NCBI GenBank assembly: GCA_023428915.1 | Contig: JAEYWL010000129.1 | Coordinates: 1-27,852 of the forward strand | DNA: 27,852 nt | Reading direction: 5' to 3' | Source of the DNA: Verrucomicrobiota bacterium | Lineage (GTDB): Bacteria > Chlamydiota > Chlamydiia > Chlamydiales > JAEYWL01 | Part shown: positions 20,915 through 27,852 of the stretch, in pieces | Numbering within the stretch: position 1 is the stretch's first letter | Layout of the letters: each line of letters begins with the position of its first letter | The notes under the pieces: generated by a model | Told to the model about the DNA's origin: nothing | The model's database searches: none | The model's input: only the letters and a program-made list of their open reading frames with translations | Program-made: the position numbers and the translations under genes

Positions 20915-22705
20915 TTACTCTTTCAGTCTTTTTTGGAGCTGCTGCAGTTGGTCTTGAAGTTCCACGGGGAATTTTTTGCCGAAGATTTGGAAATAGGCGC
21001 TCAGGCTTTCCACTTCTTGCTGCCACCCCGGAAGGTCTACAGCAAACAGTTCCTCAACATCTTTTGGATTAAGCGAAAGATTTGTCAAGTCAAGGTCTTC
21101 TATCTTAGGAATTAGGCCAAAAGGGGCTATATCAGCCTGAACTTTATCCTCAGTACGTTCAAAGATCCATTTAAGCACGCGGCTATTTTCACTATAGCCT
21201 GGCCAAATCCACTCTCCCTTGGCGTTCTTGCGAAACCAATTCACAGCATAGACTCGAGGCAGTTTTTTAGAACCCTTGCCCGTCGCAATCCAATGCGCAA
21301 AATACTCTCCCATATTATAGCCGCAGAAAGGAAGCATTGCAAATGGGTCGTGCCTAAGCTTGCCCAGCTCTCCTGCTGCAGCCGCTGTCATTTCAGATGA
21401 AACTGAGGCCCCTAAAAAAACACCATGGTTCCAATCAAAGGCTTCCATGACTAAAGGAGTCACTTTGGAGCGCCGCCCGCCAAACAGAATTGCCGAAATG
21501 GGCACACCGCTTGGTTCTTGCCAGCTGGGATCTATACAAGGACACTGTGCGGCAGAGACGGTAAAGCGTGAATTAGGATGGGCTGCCTTTTGGGTTGAGT
21601 TCGGGGTCCAATCTTTGCCTAGCCAATCGATTAAATGTGCAGGTTTATCACAACTTAAACCCTCCCACCAAATATCCCCTTCATCGGTAAGCGCTACATT
21701 AGTAAAAATAGTGTTAGAGGCTATTGTTTTTATGGCATTGGGATTGGATTTACTAGAGGTGCCTGGGGCTACGCCAAAAAAGCCGGCTTCGGGATTAATG
21801 GCATATAACTGCCCGTCAGCCCCAAATTTCATCCAGGCAATATCGTCGCCAACGGTTTCAATTTTCCAGCCCGGCAATGAAGGCTGCATCATAGCTAAAT
21901 TAGTTTTACCGCAGGCGCTTGGAAAAGCAGCCGCTATGTACTTTTTCTGCCCTTCAGGATTTGTAATGCCTAAAATCAGCATGTGCTCTGCCAGCCACCC
22001 TTCTTGTCGGGCAATCACCGAGGCAATACGCAGCGCAAACGATTTTTTTCCCAGCAAGGCATTGCCGCCATACCCGCTGCCAAAAGAAGCAATACTTTGC
22101 TCTTCTGGAAAATGCACGATATATTTATTTTCCGGATTGCAAGGCCAAACGGCACTTTTTTGCCCTTCTGCCAACGGCTGGCCCACACTGTGAAGGCACG
22201 GCACAAAATCATTATCTGCCAACTTATCAAGCACGCGTTTACCCACATGCGTCATTAAATGCATATTGCATACTACATAGGCAGAATCAGTAATTTCAAC
22301 TCCAATACGTGCTAATGGCGAGTCAATCGGCCCCATGCTGAACGGGATGGCATAAAGGGTGCGGCCGCGCATGCAGCCCTTAAAAAGCTGCTTGAGCGTC
22401 GCTTTCATTTCCTGGGGATCGCGCCAATTATTTGTTGGGCCGGCATCTTCTTGCTTAAGGCTGCAAATAAATGTGCGCTCTTCAACCCTTGCAACATCGT
22501 CGGGGGTTGAGCGGGCGAGAAAACTGTTGGGACGCTTCCCGGGGTTTAAGCGCGTAAATGTCCCTTTTTTTACAAGCCGCTCGGCTAGCAACTCATATTC
22601 CTGCTTAGAACCATCACAAATGTGCACAGCATCCGGCTGGCAAAGATGAATCACTTCATCAAGCCATTGCTTCAATTTTGTATTTGCGAGTTCATGAATT
22701 TGCAT
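20915..22705 (-). CDS. pckG: Phosphoenolpyruvate carboxykinase (GTP)
   Basis: 596 residues of the GTP-dependent PEPCK family, which converts oxaloacetate and GTP to phosphoenolpyruvate, GDP and CO2 in gluconeogenesis. The P-loop AAAFPSACGKTNLAMM carries the hyper-reactive Cys265 and Lys267. Metal-binding Asp287/Asp288 (VGDDIAWM), the YAINPEAGFFGVAPGT segment and the PFCGYNMGEYFAHW region are all present, so it appears complete and active. Its start is 4 bp after the mreB stop, and it is the last gene of the helicase-mreB-pckG operon, a chlamydial gene order. No clear terminator follows before the repeat block. Confidence 0.96.
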   Translation of the reverse strand: MQIHELANTKLKQWLDEVIHLCQPDAVHICDGSKQEYELLAERLVKKGTFTRLNPGKRPNSFLARSTPDDVARVEERTFICSLKQEDAGPTNNWRDPQEMKATLKQLFKGCMRGRTLYAIPFSMGPIDSPLARIGVEITDSAYVVCNMHLMTHVGKRVLDKLADNDFVPCLHSVGQPLAEGQKSAVWPCNPENKYIVHFPEEQSIASFGSGYGGNALLGKKSFALRIASVIARQEGWLAEHMLILGITNPEGQKKYIAAAFPSACGKTNLAMMQPSLPGWKIETVGDDIAWMKFGADGQLYAINPEAGFFGVAPGTSSKSNPNAIKTIASNTIFTNVALTDEGDIWWEGLSCDKPAHLIDWLGKDWTPNSTQKAAHPNSRFTVSAAQCPCIDPSWQEPSGVPISAILFGGRRSKVTPLVMEAFDWNHGVFLGASVSSEMTAAAAGELGKLRHDPFAMLPFCGYNMGEYFAHWIATGKGSKKLPRVYAVNWFRKNAKGEWIWPGYSENSRVLKWIFERTEDKVQADIAPFGLIPKIEDLDLTNLSLNPKDVEELFAVDLPGWQQEVESLSAYFQIFGKKFPVELQDQLQQLQKRLKE

Positions 22706-22709
22706 AAGT

Positions 22710-23807
22710 TTATGCTTTGCGCCGTTTAAATTTGTCTAAATATTCTAATGCCTTTCCAGTTCCCAAACATACAGCAAGCAAAGGATTTGGCGCTATAATA
22801 ACAGGCAGGCCAGTTTCTTTAATCAACGCCTTATCTAATCCTTTAATTAAGGCGCCGCCGCCGGCAATAACCATTCCCCGCTCTACAAGGTCAGCGGCTA
22901 ATTCAGGCGGACATTTTTCCAAGGTAAGCTTAACGCTTTCAATAATCTGTTGAATGGGCTCTGCTAAACACTCCCGAATTTCAACTGAGTTAATTCTTTT
23001 AGTTACCGGCAAGCCCGCCACCTGATCCCGGCCGCGCACTTCCATTTCCAATTCATTTCCGCCTAAGGAGTACGCCGACCCTATGGTCATCTTAATCTCT
23101 TCAGCAGTCCTGGGGCCTATCATTAGGTTGTAGGTACGGCGCATGTAGTTGATAATGCACTCGTCAAACTCATCTCCGGCAATACGCAAGGAGCGGGATT
23201 CTACTATGCCGCCTAAAGAAATAATTGCAATTTCAGTGGTCCCGCCGCCGATATCGATGATCATGTTCGCTGAAGGCTCATGCACCGGCAAATCGACTCC
23301 AATGGCAGCTGCCATTGGTTCTTCAATCAAAATTACTTCTTGGGCGCCGGCATGCAGGGCAGAGTCTTCCACTGCGCGCTTTTCCACACCGGTAATTCCG
23401 GATGGCACAGCGATCAAAATTTTTGGGCGGAATAGGCTTCTCGATGGAGTCACTCGTTGGATAAGGGCTTTGAGCATTCCCTCGGCAATTTCGAAATCGG
23501 CAATCACTCCGTCTTTCATCGGACGCACAGCATGGATTTTACGCGGCGTCTTTCCGAGCATTGCCTTTGCTTTTTGCCCGACTGCCAACACTTCATTTGT
23601 AAGCGAGTCCACAGCCACTACAGAAGGTTCAGCTAATACGATCCCTTTGCCGCGAACAAACACCAAGGTGTTCGCGGTTCCCAAGTCGATCCCTATATCA
23701 TTAGAGAAGACGCCCCTAAACTTATTCAACTGTCCGAACGCAGACTTATAAAATGTCTCCGCCATGCCTTTTATACCTGGCGGGGCTTTCTTCTGATTCT
23801 GGGCCAT
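22710..23807 (-). CDS. mreB: Rod-shape actin homologue MreB
   Basis: 365 residues. Actin-like ATPase signatures: phosphate loop 1 DLGTANTLVF (41-50), connect 1 around EEPMAAAIG (162-170), phosphate loop 2 IDIGGGTTEIAI (184-195) and the adenosine motif IAGGGALIKGLD near residue 320. It has about 26 more N-terminal residues than E. coli MreB before KFRGVFSNDIGID, including amphipathic AETFYKSAFGQLNKF that could aid membrane contact. In chlamydiae, which lack FtsZ, MreB organises division and septal peptidoglycan. AGAGG lies about 9 nt before the ATG. It follows the helicase gene by 13 bp. Confidence 0.97.
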   Translation of the reverse strand: MAQNQKKAPPGIKGMAETFYKSAFGQLNKFRGVFSNDIGIDLGTANTLVFVRGKGIVLAEPSVVAVDSLTNEVLAVGQKAKAMLGKTPRKIHAVRPMKDGVIADFEIAEGMLKALIQRVTPSRSLFRPKILIAVPSGITGVEKRAVEDSALHAGAQEVILIEEPMAAAIGVDLPVHEPSANMIIDIGGGTTEIAIISLGGIVESRSLRIAGDEFDECIINYMRRTYNLMIGPRTAEEIKMTIGSAYSLGGNELEMEVRGRDQVAGLPVTKRINSVEIRECLAEPIQQIIESVKLTLEKCPPELAADLVERGMVIAGGGALIKGLDKALIKETGLPVIIAPNPLLAVCLGTGKALEYLDKFKRRKA

Positions 23808-23820
23808 AACAAAAAACCTC

Positions 23821-26800
23821 TTATGTTTGCAGCAACTCCAAAACCTCTTCCCAAGTTAGTTTGGCAATAGCCTCATCTTCGGCACTAATCACTGTTTTCA
23901 CTAACCCTTTTTTACGGTTTTGCAATTCTAATATTTTTTCCTCGATGGTACCAAGGGTAATTAATTTATAGGATGAAACCGATGACTTCTGCCCTAAACG
24001 ATGCACCCTGTCCGTAGCCTGATTTTCTACTGCAGGATTCCACCACATGTCATAGTGGATAACCGTATCGGCGCCTACCAAGTTTAATCCAGTTCCTCCA
24101 GCCTTCAGAGAAACTAAAAAGACCATAATGCTATCATCTTCGTTAAATTCTTTCACGATTTCTAATCGATTTTTACTGGAACCGTCTAAATAGCAGAATT
24201 TTATCCCTAATTGTTTTAAGTCTTCGCGCATAATACGCAACATGCGCGTATACTGGCTAAAGATCACAGTCTTATGCTTGCCTTCAATGAGCGTCTGCAA
24301 CAACTCCATCAACATCTCATATTTTGAGGAGTCGCCGGATTCTGCTTTTTCTTTAGCAAAAATTGCAGGGTGGCAGCAAATTTGTTTTAAGCGGGTCAAG
24401 GTCGCCAGCACTTGAATTTGTACTTTATCATACCCCTCTTTTTTAACTAACTGGCTGAGCTCTTCCCTCGCCGAATCAGCGTAAGAGCGATAGAGATCTT
24501 TTTGCAGGTCAGAGAGGTGGCAGTGGTAGATGATCTCAGAAACCGGAGGCAGCTCTTCAAGCACATCTTTTTTCATGCGGCGCAAAATGAAAGGAGAGAC
24601 TTTTTTGCGCAGCACTTCCTGATTGGAAATTTGTCCAATTTGGTGGCTGCGCAAATATTTTTCAACAAAACGGTCGTAGCTGCTCAATAAGCCGGGCATT
24701 AAATAGTCAAATAAACTCCACAAATCTTCCAAAGAGTTTTCAATTGGAGTACCGGTAAGAATTAAACGGTGGGCTGCGAGGATCATTTTTACCGACTTGG
24801 CGTTGCGGGTGCCCCTATTTTTTATATGCTGGGCTTCGTCTAAAATCGCATAGCCGAATTCATGTTCTTTATAAATATCAATATCTTTTTGCAATAGGCT
24901 ATAAGAGGTAATCACTACATCATATTGCCCTAAATCCGTGAGCAGCTTCTTGCGTTGCGAAGGAGTGCCATCAATTGGCAGCACACGCAATTTGGGATTA
25001 AATTTATTAAATTCTTCTTTCCAGTTATAAATAAGCGAAGTGGGACACACAATAATGGAAAGAACTTCAGGCTTTGCGCTGTGAAGCTGTGTGATGGCGA
25101 TAATAGCCTGCAAAGTTTTTCCCAAGCCCATGTCATCAGCCAATACGCCGTTTAAACGCATTGCCCGCAGCCGATCAAGCCAATGAATGCCTTCTTCTTG
25201 ATAAGTTCTTAGTACAGCATTTATTTCTGCCGGAATCGGCGCCGGCTTCAGCGGCTTTTTGCCCAGCATCTGGTCTTGTATCTCTTTAAGGTTTTCACTC
25301 ATCGAAAACTCTATGGGCAGCCCCTCAAACAAACTGGCAGAAATATTAGCTAAGTTCCAAAGGGGCTTTTTCTCAGAGTGGTTATCCAGCTTATTGATGC
25401 CAAGTTCATCAAAAATTTGTACAACAGGGGCAATCCGGTCGAGATCTAACACCAGGATTTTCTGCGAACGGCTTCCCTCCCCTTCCACTACCGTCTTTTT
25501 CTTGCCAGTCCGTTTAGGGCCAATGTCCAGAAAAGTTTTCTTGGTCAGCAAGCATTCCCATAGGAGATCTACAGTCAAGCCGCGCAAATTGCCGCAGACT
25601 TGCAGGTCGATTTGGTAGCTATCAATCTGATCGGTCTCTTTGAGGATAAGTTTAAAAGAAGTGTCATCGTATATAAACTGATCCAAAAGATTTTCAGGAC
25701 AATTAAATTTGACCCGGTGCTGGTTGCGCGGAATTACTTCCGTCATAAATTCGACAATTTTTTTATCGCTTTTGGCTACATAAACCCCCGCCTGAGGCTG
25801 ATACAAGAAATCTTGAAACATATCCTCAATAATTTTTTGCTCTTCGGTTAAATTGCGCGCCAAAATGCCGTGGCCTGTTACAAAGGAGGAGATTTGCTCA
25901 TACCCTAATTGGGCTGCCGCTGCAGGCACTTTGATACCGTTGTATACAAAGTGGATAGCGGCCTCTAACTCCCCATCTAAATAATTTATATCGCAAATCG
26001 CAGAAATAGGTTCTACGAAGGGAAGGGTTACAAATTGTTCTATCGTCTCTAGATTGGTAACATGCGAGATCTTTTGCAGTTCCGGTAAAGCATTCTCCAC
26101 AAAAGTGCCAAAAAGAGGCTCCGGTATGGTGACATCCCTAATTGCCAGGATATTGCGCAAATGCTTGCGTTTGATTTGCGTTTGAAAACGGTAATATACG
26201 TTTTTGTAAATAATACCCGGTTTAGCACACTCAAAAAGCAACGCTTCTTCTAAAGGCACTGTATGCTGGTTATCAATAAATAATGAGGGTTTAAGGAATA
26301 GCTTCGGCGCATTCGTTTCTAAATACTCCAATTGAAAATGCAGGCCTGCAGGCAAAGCGGCAAAACGAAGGGGCTCTTCAATAGTGCCGGCATACAGACA
26401 CGGGAGCAGCAGGCGTTCGCCGCTAGCAGCTGCATTAGGGTGTTTGGCCAATCTTGCCAACGCAATTTCGTACGACCTGGCTAAAATAATGCCAAAAATT
26501 TCCTCATCGATCTGGGCGATGCTGGGATTTTTTTCCCCTTTGCACTCCAAGAAGCGAGCGTGGTCTAATAATAGTTTTAAAATTTGCCAGCTATCGGATT
26601 CAAAGGAACTATTTTCAAAAAAGAAGCGCTTGCTGCCAATATAGATAGGCTCGCCGTAACGCATTGCATCTAGAAACTCTTGGAATTGCAGTACATTGAG
26701 CGGCTTTGAGCGGAACGGCAAACGAAGGGCCAGGCGGATTTCATGCGTTTTTGCATCGCCGCCAGGTGTGGGCAGGAAAATAAGCATGAGGTCAGCGCGG

Positions 26801-27312
26801 TCTGCTGCCAAGTGCTCTTCAGGTATAAAAAATGGGGACTGGCCAAGAACTAAAGAGGCTGAAATGTACTCTTGCAACACTTCTTTTTGATATTTTTTAC
26901 CTTTCCGCAGAACTTCCCGATGCTCGGCTTGCTTGACAGCCTCCCGCAAAACCTCTTTCTCCTGGTCATCACAGGCTTCGTTTTTCTCGATCTGGGTTTC
27001 TTTAGAGTACTCGAGCAAGATTTCATTAAAATGCTCTTCCATATAAAACAGGGCTGCCGCAATGTGCTGGCAATCATATTTATAGGGGCAATCGCAATCT
27101 GAATCGATAATGGATGACGCCTGGCTATTGATTTCGATTTGACTCTCATAGCTATTTTCATAATTGCCAATTACCCGGCAATTTAGACGTACGCACTGCG
27201 CATCCAAACTGATTATTCTTCCAGAAACCACCATTTCTTTTTCATAGAGAAGGCGGCCTTCTTTTAGTATAGTTGGGGAGAAGTCTTGCTTTAGTTTACG
27301 AAAATTGATCAT
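23821..27312 (-). CDS. SNF2-family helicase with N-terminal SWIM zinc finger
   Basis: 1163 residues from the ATG at 27312, chosen over an in-frame TTG at 27357 because AAGG sits 5 nt upstream. The SWIM zinc finger CDCPYKYDCQHIAAAL lies at about 71-86. A long middle region follows, and then the SNF2 ATPase: Walker A LADDMGLGKTLQA (about 725-737), the DEAQ box (about 825), LTGTPIENSLEDLWSLFDYL, and the helicase C half with FSQYTRMLRIM, LVSLKAGGTGLNLVGADTVI and the arginine-finger motif QATDRVHRLGQ (about 1096-1106). It should be a DNA translocase that remodels DNA-protein complexes; bacterial members resemble RapA-like and SWI/SNF proteins. It is first in the operon with mreB and pckG. Confidence 0.94.
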   Translation of the reverse strand: MINFRKLKQDFSPTILKEGRLLYEKEMVVSGRIISLDAQCVRLNCRVIGNYENSYESQIEINSQASSIIDSDCDCPYKYDCQHIAAALFYMEEHFNEILLEYSKETQIEKNEACDDQEKEVLREAVKQAEHREVLRKGKKYQKEVLQEYISASLVLGQSPFFIPEEHLAADRADLMLIFLPTPGGDAKTHEIRLALRLPFRSKPLNVLQFQEFLDAMRYGEPIYIGSKRFFFENSSFESDSWQILKLLLDHARFLECKGEKNPSIAQIDEEIFGIILARSYEIALARLAKHPNAAASGERLLLPCLYAGTIEEPLRFAALPAGLHFQLEYLETNAPKLFLKPSLFIDNQHTVPLEEALLFECAKPGIIYKNVYYRFQTQIKRKHLRNILAIRDVTIPEPLFGTFVENALPELQKISHVTNLETIEQFVTLPFVEPISAICDINYLDGELEAAIHFVYNGIKVPAAAAQLGYEQISSFVTGHGILARNLTEEQKIIEDMFQDFLYQPQAGVYVAKSDKKIVEFMTEVIPRNQHRVKFNCPENLLDQFIYDDTSFKLILKETDQIDSYQIDLQVCGNLRGLTVDLLWECLLTKKTFLDIGPKRTGKKKTVVEGEGSRSQKILVLDLDRIAPVVQIFDELGINKLDNHSEKKPLWNLANISASLFEGLPIEFSMSENLKEIQDQMLGKKPLKPAPIPAEINAVLRTYQEEGIHWLDRLRAMRLNGVLADDMGLGKTLQAIIAITQLHSAKPEVLSIIVCPTSLIYNWKEEFNKFNPKLRVLPIDGTPSQRKKLLTDLGQYDVVITSYSLLQKDIDIYKEHEFGYAILDEAQHIKNRGTRNAKSVKMILAAHRLILTGTPIENSLEDLWSLFDYLMPGLLSSYDRFVEKYLRSHQIGQISNQEVLRKKVSPFILRRMKKDVLEELPPVSEIIYHCHLSDLQKDLYRSYADSAREELSQLVKKEGYDKVQIQVLATLTRLKQICCHPAIFAKEKAESGDSSKYEMLMELLQTLIEGKHKTVIFSQYTRMLRIMREDLKQLGIKFCYLDGSSKNRLEIVKEFNEDDSIMVFLVSLKAGGTGLNLVGADTVIHYDMWWNPAVENQATDRVHRLGQKSSVSSYKLITLGTIEEKILELQNRKKGLVKTVISAEDEAIAKLTWEEVLELLQT

Positions 27313-27426
27313 TACGCCCTTACACTGTTCAATTATGAAAAGAAGCTGCGGAGGCAATAGGGATTATCCGATACTTCTGGCAGCGACTTCTAAACGCGTT
27401 TTTACATCATGCTCATTTGTGAGGGC

Positions 27427-27456
27427 AGTATACTCACATCCGCTTTATCATGTCAC
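27427..27456 (-). promoter_or_regulatory. Promoter of the helicase-mreB-pckG operon
   Basis: On the minus strand GTGACA (27451-27456), an 18-bp spacer and TATACT (27427-27432), each 5 of 6 to consensus. The leader would be about 108 nt to the ATG at 27312. Confidence 0.5.
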
Positions 27457-27731
27457 TCTTTTTTGTAACGAATAGTTTGCTCATTTTAGCAGAGCGATTA
27501 CTAGAAATAATAAAAAGTACTAGCCAAATAATTAACAATGTATATAATTAACATCTTATAAGAGTACTAACATTGACAGTTAGAGGATGTTAGTAATACA
27601 AGTTTCCCCACCGCTGGTTCTAGATCAAAGTTTCCTCCATTCTTAGGTTTAGAACCGGCATTTTTCTTTGGCTTAAGCACCCAAGCAAATTATTCCTACA
27701 ATGATAGCTTTTCCCTTAAAAGGGACCTTAA
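27457..27731. other. AT-rich non-coding stretch
   Basis: No gene is seen. A loose inverted pair CTGGTTCTA/TAGAACCGG (about 27614-27659, one mismatch, long loop), a duplicated AAGTTTCC, and an AACATC/GATGTT pair near 27550-27590 are the only structures. Confidence 0.5.
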
Positions 27732-27852
27732 GAGACAGTTGCATAAGTCAGATTTAGCTATATCAAATAACATTATGGACCTTAACGACGCCAAAGACAT
27801 TTACGACAAGCAATTGGCGCTTAGTCCATTAAGTCCATAAGGTCCATGGCGT
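27732..27852. repeat. GGACCTTAA-type repeat (family 2, copy 2, inverted, cut by window end)
   Basis: The complement of this stretch matches 20303-20423 with four mismatches and no gaps over 121 bp. It contains the same ATGGACCTTAACGACGCC unit plus overlapping TTAGTCCATTAAGTCCATAAGGTCCA steps. It likely continues past the window end. Confidence 0.88.

Noticed and set aside
21360..22193. 277-codon plus-strand frame opposite pckG
   Set aside because: Shadow of the PEPCK gene; low-complexity Pro/Ser/Ala-rich translation with no ribosome site.
23149..23751. 200-codon plus-strand frame opposite mreB
   Set aside because: Shadow of mreB; no recognisable protein features.

Overview
The window reads as a piece of a Chlamydiota chromosome, most likely an amoeba-associated (environmental) chlamydia rather than a Chlamydiaceae pathogen. 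The grounds are gene sets and gene orders that are chlamydial from established knowledge: SNF2 helicase-mreB-GTP-type PEPCK, murJ beside rpsD, a CtcB/CtcC (AtoS/AtoC-like) two-component pair, and recO-YagE/DUF155-yidD. The environmental assignment rests on extras: a response regulator that keeps its Fis-type HTH, PseC and Maf-like glycosylation genes, a membrane-anchored Ser/Thr kinase, a 1030-residue papain-fold protein, and many interspersed hairpin repeats. No species is assigned.

Layout. 1-775: three tandem minus-strand mini-genes (43-47 codons) share a lysine-rich leader ending in K-A/T-S-G-G and then diverge completely. They face away from a 1030-aa gene (776-3868) whose C-terminus carries a permuted papain (YiiX/YebB-like) signature. 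3869-4465 is non-coding and rich in repeats and palindromes. 4466-5313: a chlamydia-type unknown protein and an LcrH/SycD-like TPR protein. 5310-6482 (minus): PseC aminotransferase. 6650-8209: MurJ, whose last codons and stop lie in a 140-bp inverted-repeat element; 8383-9003 (minus): ribosomal protein S4. 9330-12037: sensor kinase plus NtrC-type regulator, overlapped tail to tail by a Ser/Thr kinase gene (12012-13649, minus). 13878-17155 (minus): a compact four-gene operon (HsdR_N-like nuclease-fold protein, unknown, Maf/DUF115 protein, YwqK/MORN-like protein). 17369-18001 (minus): long HPF; tRNA-Arg(UCG) upstream. 18288-20138 (plus): recO, tRNA-Leu(GAG), DUF155 protein, yidD. 20139-20914: a dense block of two repeat families. 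20915-27312 (minus): the SNF2-mreB-pckG operon. The window ends in an inverted copy of one of the repeats.

How the parts may work together. MurJ, MreB and YidD are envelope functions; HPF, S4 and the two tRNAs are translation; CtcB/CtcC is expected to drive sigma-54 transcription. PseC and the Maf-like protein could belong to one nonulosonic-acid glycosylation pathway, although no other pathway genes are visible. The observations most worth following are the leader-sharing mini-gene cassette, the modular hairpin repeats, the 121-bp inverted repeats (117 of 121 identical by eye) that flank the helicase-mreB-pckG operon, and a perfect 14-bp stem over the maf start codon.
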